Source of the DNA: Phycisphaerales bacterium
Lineage (GTDB): Bacteria; Planctomycetota; Phycisphaerae; Phycisphaerales; UBA1924
Assembly: GCA_040221175.1 (NCBI GenBank)
Contig: JAVJVK010000004.1
Coordinates: 352,268 to 416,267 of the forward strand
Direction of reading: 5' to 3'
DNA: 64,000 nt
Shown here: in pieces, positions 26,049 through 34,482 of the stretch
How positions within the stretch are numbered: the stretch's first letter is position 1
Layout: each line of letters starts with the position of its first letter
Notes under the pieces: model-generated
What the model was told of the DNA's origin: nothing
Database searches by the model: none
What the model saw: only the letters and a program-made list of their open reading frames with translations
Translations under genes and position numbers: made by a program

Positions 26049-27703
26049 TACTCCTCCTCCGCCCCCACCAACTCCCCATCCTCCGCCCACTCCACCGGAT
26101 CCAGCGTCAACTGCCGGTTGAGCCACTGCTCGCGGGCCTCTGGATCATTCTCGATCGCCCGCTCGATGGCCAGCGTCTCGCGGTACTGCTGGGCCTCGCT
26201 GGCCATGGTCCACTTGGCCTCGATGCCCAGGGCCTCGATCTCCTGGCGGATGTCGGCGAGCTGGGCGAGGAAGAACTCCTTGCGGTGGTTGACCTTGTTG
26301 ACCTGGTGCAGCAGGAAGTGCTTGTGGAGTTGGGTCTCGAGCGCGGGGGCGTCCTCGGCCCAGATGACCGCGTGCACGTCGAAGTCGAACGGCACGCTCG
26401 CGTCGCCAAGTTCCTTCACGCGGTCGAGCGGTTCGAGCCGCCGGGTCAGGCCGATCTTGTAGATGTTCTCGCCGAAGCTGCCCACGTTCGAGATGATGTA
26501 GACGTGCCCGCGCTTGGTCTGCTGGGCCATCGAGATCGCCCGCTGGTTCTTCTCCTCGGCCTCGGCCAGCTTGGCGTTCAACTCGGCGAGCTGGGCCTCG
26601 TACAGGGCCCGCTGCTCGGCCGTCGCCTTGTCGATCTGCTGCTGGGCCCTGGCCATCGCCTTGCGGAGCGTGGACTCCTCCTTCTCGGCGTCGCGCATGG
26701 CCTTGGCGTACTCGCGCATGGCCTTCTGTTCTTCGCGGATCTGCTCGCGGATGCGCCGCTGCTCCTCGCGGTCGATCTTCTTGAGCTCCTGCACGATCAC
26801 CGCCCAGCGCAGCTCGGCCAGACGCGCGTTGAGGTACGGCATCGTGAGCCGCGCATTGCGGAAGGCCTGGCCGCCGTGGTTGACGATGGTGAAGGCGTCC
26901 TTGATCTCCTGCTCGAGCGTGCCCATGTTGTCGTGCTTCACGCGTGAGAGGATCGAGTCGACCTTGCCGTTGAAGGCGTCCAGCACGAAGGCGATGGCCA
27001 TGTCGCGCCGGCCGGGGTCCTTGTAATCGCACTCGGCGGCGATCTGCCCCTTGACCATGCTCTTCGTTGTGTCGCGGGCCAGCTTCAACTGCTTGCCGCC
27101 GTCCTTGTGCGAGAACTCCTCGGCGAGGTCGTCCAGCAGGCTGTCGGCGGGCTTGAGGTACGCGTCGCCGTAGCCGTCGATGATGTTCTTCATCGCCTTG
27201 GCCGTCTTCTCGTAGTGCTCGGCGTTGCGCACGGCGTCGTAGGCCTTTCCGGCGATCTGCTCGGCGCGCTCGTTGGCGCTGGCGATGATGCGGGCCGCCT
27301 GCTCGCGCGCGGTGGCCAGTTCGGTCCGGGCGCGCTCCGTCGCTTCCCTGGCGGCCGCGCGGGCCTCGGCGGTCTGCTGCGCCGCCTCGTCGTCGGCGTT
27401 GGCGAGCGCCTGGTCGTAGTCGTGCTGGGCGCGCTCGACGAGGATGCGCGCGTCGTCCTCGGCCTCGGCCAGTTTCTTCTTCGCATCCTCGATCAGTTGC
27501 CGCGCCATGTCGTCGGCGTCGGCCACCGACGTCCACTTGGCCAGACGCTGATTCGCGGCGGAGAGCTTCGCGTTCTCATCCTCGACCCGCCCGGCGTGCT
27601 CGCGGGCCTTCGTCGCTTCACGCCTGGCCAGGATCAGCAGCACCCCCAGCCACACCAGTGCCGGCACGGCGGCGGCCAGTAACACTCCAAGCAGCAACGT
27701 CAT
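26048..27703 (-). CDS. Membrane-anchored DUF4041/GIY-YIG nuclease (SNIPE-like)
   Basis: 551 residues. Layout: one N-terminal membrane span (LLLGVLLAAAVPALVWLGVLL, residues 3-24), a coiled coil (about 30-145), a DUF4041-like helical region (about 150-330; KNIIDGYGDAYLKPADSLLDDLAEEF), a second charged coil (315-395), then a T5orf172-type GIY-YIG nuclease domain (about 400-485) with VYII, YKIG, the arginine in RRLEPLDRVKEL, the catalytic glutamate in ALETQLHKHF and NHRKEFF. As I recall, this same architecture is that of SNIPE, a membrane-bound nuclease that cuts phage DNA on entry. The 65-residue C-terminal addition is unknown. The downstream SIR2 gene overlaps by one base (TAATG). Confidence 0.85.
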   Translation of the reverse strand: MTLLLGVLLAAAVPALVWLGVLLILARREATKAREHAGRVEDENAKLSAANQRLAKWTSVADADDMARQLIEDAKKKLAEAEDDARILVERAQHDYDQALANADDEAAQQTAEARAAAREATERARTELATAREQAARIIASANERAEQIAGKAYDAVRNAEHYEKTAKAMKNIIDGYGDAYLKPADSLLDDLAEEFSHKDGGKQLKLARDTTKSMVKGQIAAECDYKDPGRRDMAIAFVLDAFNGKVDSILSRVKHDNMGTLEQEIKDAFTIVNHGGQAFRNARLTMPYLNARLAELRWAVIVQELKKIDREEQRRIREQIREEQKAMREYAKAMRDAEKEESTLRKAMARAQQQIDKATAEQRALYEAQLAELNAKLAEAEEKNQRAISMAQQTKRGHVYIISNVGSFGENIYKIGLTRRLEPLDRVKELGDASVPFDFDVHAVIWAEDAPALETQLHKHFLLHQVNKVNHRKEFFLAQLADIRQEIEALGIEAKWTMASEAQQYRETLAIERAIENDPEAREQWLNRQLTLDPVEWAEDGELVGAEEE

Positions 27704-27863
27704 ACGAGGATCCCCCAGGCCAGCAAGGGCAGTGTACCCGATCGTGGCGCTCTACGCAATCCCCCTATTTCGAGGGGGTGGTCCCGGCATCGGCCCCCTG
27801 CCCCCGCGTCACCGCGGGGGCTCGTCAAGACCCGCGGAGCGGAACCAAGACCCCTCACCCCAA

Positions 27864-27889
27864 CCCTCTCCCCGCGGACGGGGAGAGGG
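27864..27889. repeat. REP-like palindrome
   Basis: A perfect 10-bp stem, CCCTCTCCCC and GGGGAGAGGG, with a 6-base loop (GCGGAC), preceded by CTCACCCCAA. This is the familiar dispersed intergenic palindrome found in many bacterial genomes. It lies in the 800-bp gap upstream of the nuclease gene; other copies are not seen in the window. Confidence 0.65.
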
Positions 27890-28047
27890 AGCCGGACGCC
27901 TGAGCCCGAGAAGACCCCCTCAGTCTCGGAAGACCTCGACGAACCCCCCACGGAGTGGCCCCCGCTGGGAGCGGGGGAGCGGGCCGATCGGCCCTCAGAC
28001 GCTCCCAGAGCCGCTTCGACCCGGACAGAAACATTCCACGAGGCCGT

Positions 28048-28309
28048 CGGGAAGCCTTCCCGGGCTCGCCCGGAGGCTTCCGGCTCGAGCCCGGAGGCGT
28101 TCTGGGCTTGATCGGAGCCTTTCCGTTCAAGCCTGGAAGCCTTCCGGCCTTGATCGGAGCCTTCCCGTTCAAGCTCGGAAGCCTTCCGTTCAAGCCCGGA
28201 AGCCTTCCGATCAAGGCCGGAAGCCCTCCGTTCAAGTCCGGAGCCTTCCCGATCAAGGCCGGAAGCCTTCCGTTCAAGGTCGGAGCCTTTCCGGGCTTGC
28301 ATCGGAAGG
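28048..28309. repeat. Intergenic tandem repeat, about twelve 21-bp units
   Basis: Units near CGGAAGCCTTCCGTTCAAGG repeat every 21 bases from 28071 through 28281 (starts 28071, 28092, 28113, 28134, 28155, 28176, 28197, 28218, 28239, 28260, 28281), with degenerate flanking copies. Each unit contains the near-perfect palindrome CGGAAG-C-CTTCCG, so the array could form many small hairpins in RNA or be a multi-site protein target. Heptapeptide readings exist in several frames but no start supports a protein. The remaining parts of the 27704-28503 gap hold nothing else I can recognise apart from the palindrome at 27864. Confidence 0.9.
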
Positions 28310-28503
28310 CCCCAAACGCGCATCGATACGGTTCCGGTTGGGGTCGGGTTGGCGGAAGTTTCGCCTCGTCGGGCGGAGCCCTCCTCGGCGAGGTAGAAGA
28401 ACCTGTAGGGCGGGTAGTTTGAAGGAATGGAAGAAGGGAGAGATGCAAGGGGCGCTTCCCACGGCCCCGCTGGCGAAACGACAGAATGACTGAGGCCAGG
28501 TGC

Positions 28504-29868
28504 TTACGCCACCGGCTCGGAAGGAGGGGGGCCCGGCAACGAGGGATTAAATTCGATGCCGCGGATCGTTTCGATCACGGCTCCGAAGAACTCGGTCAGG
28601 CCGTCCCAGCCCACCCGGTACCACACCACCGCCAGGAACCAGAGGATGAGCCCAACGGTGAGCACGCCGCGCGTGAAGACCATGAGGCGGACGCTGTGAT
28701 CGGCGACACCCATGAACCGTGGACGGCGGACCGCGAGCCGGGCGACCGGCAGCGTGAGCACGGCCAACGCGGCGTTGGCCAATTGCATCAGATTCCACCA
28801 GCCGATCGTCGGATGCACGGTGAAAAAGTCGACGATGAAGGCAAAGCGCTCGGGGATTGCGGGGAGGCCTGCGCGGACCGTGCGAACAAGGGCGATCACG
28901 CCAATGGGTAGCACGATCACGCTACCGAACGTGATGAGGCCAAACACGAGTGATACGCGGTCTTGGCTCGCAAGAGCGAGCCGCTCTTTTGCCGGAGCCT
29001 CGCCAAAGACGCGGTACTTGCCATAGAGCACGCCGATGATGCCGAGCAGAAGCACGTAGAGGTAGCTGGTGGACTTGAGGCTGAAGCGGTAAAGGAGGGC
29101 GGGAACATAAAGGCATACAACGGTAACAGGCAGTCCGACCAGCAAAAAGACATCGCCTTCGTCAAAGGTCATGCCGTGCTCCCGAAGCTGCTTCAACTCA
29201 TCTGACTCGGGGAAGTAGTGCGATCTCTGCGCCCAGAATAGATCGGTGAGTGCTGTGGCCGAAAGTCTGCCGTGCAATACTCGATGCTCTCGAAGTCCTG
29301 GCAGCAACTCAGGGATGACTGCGGCGCTGTCGCACAAAGCGACCCTTTTCCAGTTCAGTGGAATCGCACAAATTGCCTGGATCGGATGCCGGAGTGAAGT
29401 GGCAATCGTGACCATGACCCTGAGTGCAGTCACAAAAAGAAGGACAGCTACAAATAGCAACACCATAGCCAGCATTGTAAAAATTCCCATGCCCGCTACG
29501 CAGAACGCACCCACAACAATACACAAGGCCAAACAAACATCGCCGTTGCTGAGCAGGATGATGCCAACCGCCAGAGATCCGATGATCATCAGCGCAGAAA
29601 AACAATGCCCAATTGATTTGGTACTTTTGAGAATGTTCCGGGAGCTCAGGCGTCTCGCCCCCTTCGCAAAGATATGTAGTGCCCACCGAGTCGACCGCGC
29701 GGTGCGCAGCAGAAGCAACGGCGCGAGCGTGACCCCGATCACGAGCGGCGCGAGCCCGACGTGCCACACCACCCAGAACGAGACCCCCACCGCCGCGACC
29801 GTCTCAACAATCGCTAGGGCGTTCACCGTTGGCTTGCCGTCCTCGTCACGGGCCTGGATCCATCGCAT
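28504..29868 (-). CDS. Hypothetical multi-pass membrane protein with mosaic base composition
   Basis: 454 residues, family not recognised. The N terminus (MRWIQARDEDGKPTVNALAI) is followed by about ten hydrophobic spans, for example AAVGVSFWVVWHVGLAPLVIG, IFTMLAMVLLFVAVLLFVTALR, VFLLVGLPVTVVCLYVPALL, YLYVLLLGIIGVLYG and VLTVGLILWFLAVVWY, with one soluble loop around residues 175-235. The two ends of the gene (28504-28900, 29700-29868) are as GC-rich as the neighbours but the middle is clearly richer in A+T, as if part of the gene had been replaced. It is 42 bp downstream of the MFS gene on the same strand. Confidence 0.6.
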   Translation of the reverse strand: MRWIQARDEDGKPTVNALAIVETVAAVGVSFWVVWHVGLAPLVIGVTLAPLLLLRTARSTRWALHIFAKGARRLSSRNILKSTKSIGHCFSALMIIGSLAVGIILLSNGDVCLALCIVVGAFCVAGMGIFTMLAMVLLFVAVLLFVTALRVMVTIATSLRHPIQAICAIPLNWKRVALCDSAAVIPELLPGLREHRVLHGRLSATALTDLFWAQRSHYFPESDELKQLREHGMTFDEGDVFLLVGLPVTVVCLYVPALLYRFSLKSTSYLYVLLLGIIGVLYGKYRVFGEAPAKERLALASQDRVSLVFGLITFGSVIVLPIGVIALVRTVRAGLPAIPERFAFIVDFFTVHPTIGWWNLMQLANAALAVLTLPVARLAVRRPRFMGVADHSVRLMVFTRGVLTVGLILWFLAVVWYRVGWDGLTEFFGAVIETIRGIEFNPSLPGPPPSEPVA

Positions 29869-29910
29869 CCAGCGATCTTTGGCCGCCCGCTCGGCACGGG
29901 GTGGATCGCG

Positions 29911-31251
29911 TCAGGCTGCCGCGACACCCTGGGCCACTGGACGCTTCAGCGTCAAACTCGCGCCAGCGAGAAAAACCGCCAGCGCCGCGCACGCGGCGAG
30001 GCCGATGGTGAACGAGCCGGAATAGTCCAAACTGACCCCCAACACGACCGGGCCCAAGCCCGTGCCGGCGACGCCCAGAAAAGTCAGGAAGCCGCGGATG
30101 CTGCCGTGGTGGCGGCGGCCGAAGTAGCGGGCGACCGTTGGCACCCCCACCGCCGTGCCGATGGCCATCGCCATGCCGTACAGCGCCATCGCCGCGCACA
30201 AGAGCACGGCCGTGTCGGCGACGATGACCAGCCCCGGGCTGGCGGCCATGAGCAGCGCGGCGACCGCCAGCAGGCCGCGCGGGGGCACGCGGTCGGCCAG
30301 GTAGCCAACGGGCAGCACGAGCGCGGCGACGGCCAGGGCCCAGCTCATGCTCATCGCCGCCGAGAGGGCCGGGTCCAGGCCGCGGGCAATCAGGATCGGC
30401 TGGGCGTGGAACAGGAGCGCCGTGCCGGTGAAGCCGCTGAGGACCATCGCACCCGCGAGGATCCAGAAGGCGCGCGTCGAGATGGTCTGCTTCAGCGTGA
30501 ACGCCGGATCGGGGTGCTTCGGCTTCTCGGGAGTTGCAGACTCATCGGGCTCGTGCGGCGCGGCGTCGCCGTCGATTTGCTGGCCCTTCTCTTCGGGGCG
30601 GTCGCGCAGCACGAACGCCGCCAGCGGCAGGACGATGAGCCAGACCAGGACGCCCAGCGCCGCGTAAGCCCAGCGCCAGCCGACCCATTGGATCAGCCCG
30701 ATGGCGATGAGCGGCGTGAGGGCGAAGCCGCCCTGGGCGAAGACCATCTTCAGCCCGTTGATCGTGCCGAGCTTGCGCTCATACCACAAGGCCAATATGT
30801 GCCCGCTGAGCATGCTGAGCGAGCCCTGACCTAAGAACCGCAGCCCGAAGAAGCACAGCGTCAGCACGGGCAGCGAGCGGGCCTGGCCCGCGGCGATGCA
30901 CGCGCCGCCGAAGAGAAGCGCGATGACGAACATCACGCGGCGCGGGCCGAACTTGTCGGCGATCGCCCCCACGAAGGTCAGCGGCATGGCGGCCGTGACG
31001 GTGCCGATGAGGTACGCCGCGCTGAGCTGGGTGGCGCTCAGGCCCAGGGTGGTGGTGAACGACTCGTTGAACTGGCTGACGACGACCGTCTGCCCGGGCG
31101 CGGTGGCGACCAGGGCGATGGTGCACGCGGCGGCGATGATGGGGCCGTAGAAGGGGCTCGGCCCGTCGGGCCGGGCCGGCAGCAGGTCCGGGGCGTCGGG
31201 CGCGGGCTTGGTTGCGTGCTCGACGGTGGACTCTGGCGGAGAAACTGGCAT
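29911..31251 (-). CDS. Major facilitator superfamily transporter
   Basis: 446 residues with 12 predicted spans and a central cytoplasmic loop rich in D, E and P (about 215-255). The MFS signature between spans 2 and 3 reads GAIADKFGPRRVMF and its counterpart in the second half reads GYLADRVPPRGLL. The N-terminal half is closest in style to the oxalate/formate antiporter-like group (QFNESFTTTLGLSATQLSAAYLIG), but the substrate cannot be assigned. Gap to ftsK is 12 bp on the same strand, so the two may be co-transcribed. Confidence 0.87.
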   Translation of the reverse strand: MPVSPPESTVEHATKPAPDAPDLLPARPDGPSPFYGPIIAAACTIALVATAPGQTVVVSQFNESFTTTLGLSATQLSAAYLIGTVTAAMPLTFVGAIADKFGPRRVMFVIALLFGGACIAAGQARSLPVLTLCFFGLRFLGQGSLSMLSGHILALWYERKLGTINGLKMVFAQGGFALTPLIAIGLIQWVGWRWAYAALGVLVWLIVLPLAAFVLRDRPEEKGQQIDGDAAPHEPDESATPEKPKHPDPAFTLKQTISTRAFWILAGAMVLSGFTGTALLFHAQPILIARGLDPALSAAMSMSWALAVAALVLPVGYLADRVPPRGLLAVAALLMAASPGLVIVADTAVLLCAAMALYGMAMAIGTAVGVPTVARYFGRRHHGSIRGFLTFLGVAGTGLGPVVLGVSLDYSGSFTIGLAACAALAVFLAGASLTLKRPVAQGVAAA

Positions 31252-31263
31252 GAAGCGGGGAGT

Positions 31264-34200
31264 TTAGCGCCGCCGGCGCTTGGCCGCCCCGGCCCGGGAC
31301 GCGCCCGATCGCTTGCTCACCACGCGCGGGGGGTCGGGCTCGAAGGGGGGCTGGTCATCGGCTTCGCCGTCTTCTTCCTCGTATTCCTCGTCTTCTTCTT
31401 CGTCGTCGTCTTCTTCCTCTTCGTACTCACCCTCGTCCTCTTCGGCGCCTTCCTCGTCGTCTTCTTCGTACTCGTCGTCTTCCTCGTCCGCGTCGTCTTC
31501 GTAGTCGTCTTCTTCGTCGGCGCCGTCTTCGTCCTCTTCGCCTTCCTCGTCCGCTTCCTCGTCGTCGAACTCGTCCTCGCCCTCGTCGAGCTCGTCGTCG
31601 TCGGCTTCTTCCTCGACGTCCTCGTCTTCGGTTTGGTCTTCGTCTTCCTGATCGTCCTCGGTTTCGTCCTCGCCGAGGTCGTCGCCCACGTCGTCGACGT
31701 TGCCCACCACCTCAACCTGGGCGCTGGCGTCCTCGTCGAAGGGGGCCTCGTCGAAGGCCTCGTCCTCGAAGCCCTCCAGGTCCTTGTCGTCGGGGTCCTT
31801 CGCCGCGTCCTTCGCGGCCAGGTCCTTCATGGCCGCCCATTCCTCGGGCGAGATCTTGACGTCGCGCGCGACGCTGCCCTTGTGGTCGCTGATGACCCCG
31901 GCGATGCCCATGAGGTCGATCAGCCGGCTCGCCCGCGTGTAGCCGATGGCCAGGCGCCGCTGCAACAGGCTCACGCTGCCGCGCTTGGTCTCCAGCACGA
32001 TCTCGACGGCGCGGTCGAACAGCGGGTCCTTGAGGGCTCGGCGCAGGCTGGCGGAATTGTTGTTGGCGCTCTGGAGCAACCGATCGTCGTCGCTCAGGCC
32101 GCCCTCGGGCTGGCCGAGCTGCATGATCTGCCGCTCGAAGCTCGGCCCGGCGACCTCGCGCACGAACTTCACGACGCGGCGGATCTCGATGTCGTCCACC
32201 AGCGTGCCCTGGCTGCGCATCAGCTTGTGGTTGCTGGGGCTCAGGAACAGCATGTCACCCTGGCCAAGCAGCAGCTCGCCGCCCTTCTGGTCGAGGATGA
32301 TGCGGCTGTCGAGCCCGCTGGCGACCTTGAACGTAATCCGGCAGGGCATGTTGCCCTTGATAAGCCCCGTGACGACGTTGGCCTGCGGGCGCTGCGTCGC
32401 CAGGATGAGGTGGATGCCCACCGCGCGGGCCTTCTGCGCGATGCGGACGATGGCGCCCTCGACCTCCTTGTTGGTCATCATCAGGTCGGCCAGCTCGTCG
32501 ATGATAAAGACCATGTACGGCAGCTTGCGCGGCACGCGCGCCGCCTGCTCGTCGGTCTCGTGGCCCAGGCGCTCCTTGATCTCTTCCCAGTCCAGGTCGT
32601 TGTAGCTCGAGATGTCGCGGCAGCCGGCTTCGGCAAGCAGCTCGTAGCGCTCGTCCATCTTGGTGACGGCCCATTCGAGGATCGCCGCGGCCTTGGACAT
32701 CTCGGTGACCACCGGGCACATCAGGTGCGGAATGTCCTTGAACTGGCTCATCTCGACCATCTTGGGATCGACCAGGACCAAGCGCAGTTCATTGGGCTTC
32801 TTGGTGTACAGGAAGCTCATGATGATCGTGTTCATGCACACGCTTTTACCACTACCCGTGGTACCGGCGATCAGCACGTGCGGCATCTTGGTTAGGTCGG
32901 CGATGAGCGGCTCGCCGCTGGCGTCCTTGCCCAGGAACATCGGCAGCTTCATGCCCTGGAACTTCTCGGGCCGGCCCATGAGCTCCTTGAGGCGCACCTT
33001 CTCCTTGGTGGGGTTGGGCACCTCGATGCCCACCGTGTCGCGGCCGACCTGGTTGGCGACGATGCGCACGTTGACGGCCTTGAGCGCCCGCGCGATGTCG
33101 CTGCTCACGGCGTTGACCTGGCTCACCTTCGTGCCCGGGGCCAGCCGCACGTCGTAGAGCGTGATGACCGGCCCGCTCTCGATGCCCACGACCTCGCCCT
33201 TGATGCGGTACTGGTGCAGGGCCCGCTCGAGCGCCTCGGCCCCCTCGCGCACCATCTCGTCGAGCTTGTCGTTGAAGTCTTCCTCGGGATCCTCCAGCAG
33301 GTTCAGCCCCGGGAAGCGGTAGCCCTCGACCGACACGCCCTGCAGGTCGCGCAGGTCCTCTTCCTTGGCCACCGAGCGGTTCTGGTTGGCGAACAGCACC
33401 GGCATCTTCTGGATCTTCTCGCGCAGCCGGTCCTCGCTGAACACCTGGGGCGCGCCGACCTCGTCGTCCTCTTCCTCCTCGACCTCCTCTTCGTGCTCTT
33501 CGTCCTCTTCGTCTTCCTCGTACTCCCCGTCGTCCTCGTCGAGTTCTTCCTCGTATTCCTCTTCGTCGGGGTCGATCTCGTCGTAGTCCTCGTCGTATTC
33601 CTCTTCGAGCTCGTCCTCGTCCAGCTCGCCCTCGTCGGTGGCGATGTCCTTCTCGATCCTCTTCGCCCGCGCCTCGGCCTTCTTGCGCTTCTGCACCCTG
33701 GGCTTCAGCCGCTCGTCGTCGTCGATGTCATTCGCCCGCGCCGGCACGCGCTTGACGGGCTTAAGCCTCTCGCCCACCTCGGCCAGCCATGCACCCACCG
33801 ACGCCAGCACGCCGCGGAAGCTCAGCGCCCCACCGCCGGCCGTCCGCCCCAGCCATCCAGCCTGCCGCAGCAGACCCCCGCCCGCGGGCACCAGCCACCG
33901 GTCGTACGCCACGATCACGCCGATGACGCAGGCCACCAGCATCCAGAGCAGCGTGCCCGCCACGTTAAAGTGCTCGCGCAGCTCGGCCGAGCCGACGAAG
34001 CCAACCACCCCACCGGGCAGGTCGGGCAGCCGGGCCGTCGAGGGCAGCAGCAACGCCTGGACGCCCGCCCCCGCCACGGCGATGACCACCAGGCCCACGA
34101 TGCGGATCAAGGGATGGTCGACCCTCGCCCCGCCGAAGTGCAGCCCGATGAGCAATGCCAGCCCGGCCAGGAACACCCACGCCCCGAGCCCGAGCGTGTA

Positions 34201-34416
34201 GTACGACCAGTAGGCCACCAGGGCCCCGATGCCGCCCATCCAGTTGGCCGCCGGGTCGTTGGGCGGCCAGGCCGCGAAGCCCGGCGCGTCGGCCGGATCG
34301 AACCCGATCAGGCTGGCGGCGATGAACAGCCACAGCGCGCTGACCACCAGCCATGCGATCCAACGCAGCACGGGCGCCAGAGACGCCCCTTCGTCATCCG
34401 TGACCCGAGATGCCAT
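31264..34416 (-). CDS. ftsK: FtsK/SpoIIIE-type DNA translocase with two very acidic regions
   Basis: 1050 residues from MASRVTDDEGASL (ATG complement 34414-34416). Four membrane spans fall in residues 15-165. A first acidic block (about 259-320, nearly pure D/E/Y) separates them from the alpha domain. The motor has Walker A GTTGSGKSV near 519, LVLVDPKMVEM, and FIIDELADLMM (Walker B). The winged-helix gamma domain that reads KOPS sites is at about 790-860 (SLLQRRLAIGYTRASRLIDLM). A second acidic tail of about 120 residues (905-1022) follows, capped by a basic end (SKRSGASRAGAAKRRRR). The enzyme pumps DNA at the division septum and activates XerCD at dif. The acidic tail after gamma is unusual. 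Confidence 0.95.
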   Translation of the reverse strand: MASRVTDDEGASLAPVLRWIAWLVVSALWLFIAASLIGFDPADAPGFAAWPPNDPAANWMGGIGALVAYWSYYTLGLGAWVFLAGLALLIGLHFGGARVDHPLIRIVGLVVIAVAGAGVQALLLPSTARLPDLPGGVVGFVGSAELREHFNVAGTLLWMLVACVIGVIVAYDRWLVPAGGGLLRQAGWLGRTAGGGALSFRGVLASVGAWLAEVGERLKPVKRVPARANDIDDDERLKPRVQKRKKAEARAKRIEKDIATDEGELDEDELEEEYDEDYDEIDPDEEEYEEELDEDDGEYEEDEEDEEHEEEVEEEEDDEVGAPQVFSEDRLREKIQKMPVLFANQNRSVAKEEDLRDLQGVSVEGYRFPGLNLLEDPEEDFNDKLDEMVREGAEALERALHQYRIKGEVVGIESGPVITLYDVRLAPGTKVSQVNAVSSDIARALKAVNVRIVANQVGRDTVGIEVPNPTKEKVRLKELMGRPEKFQGMKLPMFLGKDASGEPLIADLTKMPHVLIAGTTGSGKSVCMNTIIMSFLYTKKPNELRLVLVDPKMVEMSQFKDIPHLMCPVVTEMSKAAAILEWAVTKMDERYELLAEAGCRDISSYNDLDWEEIKERLGHETDEQAARVPRKLPYMVFIIDELADLMMTNKEVEGAIVRIAQKARAVGIHLILATQRPQANVVTGLIKGNMPCRITFKVASGLDSRIILDQKGGELLLGQGDMLFLSPSNHKLMRSQGTLVDDIEIRRVVKFVREVAGPSFERQIMQLGQPEGGLSDDDRLLQSANNNSASLRRALKDPLFDRAVEIVLETKRGSVSLLQRRLAIGYTRASRLIDLMGIAGVISDHKGSVARDVKISPEEWAAMKDLAAKDAAKDPDDKDLEGFEDEAFDEAPFDEDASAQVEVVGNVDDVGDDLGEDETEDDQEDEDQTEDEDVEEEADDDELDEGEDEFDDEEADEEGEEDEDGADEEDDYEDDADEEDDEYEEDDEEGAEEDEGEYEEEEDDDEEEDEEYEEEDGEADDQPPFEPDPPRVVSKRSGASRAGAAKRRRR

Positions 34417-34482
34417 AGGACCAACGGTATCGGCTTGAGGGGCCTCAGCGCGGCAGTAAAGCCGCACGAGCCGCGCACCGAC

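Noticed and set aside
28048..28309. CRISPR array
   Set aside because: Units are contiguous 21-bp copies with no spacers between them and no cas genes are near. It is a tandem repeat.
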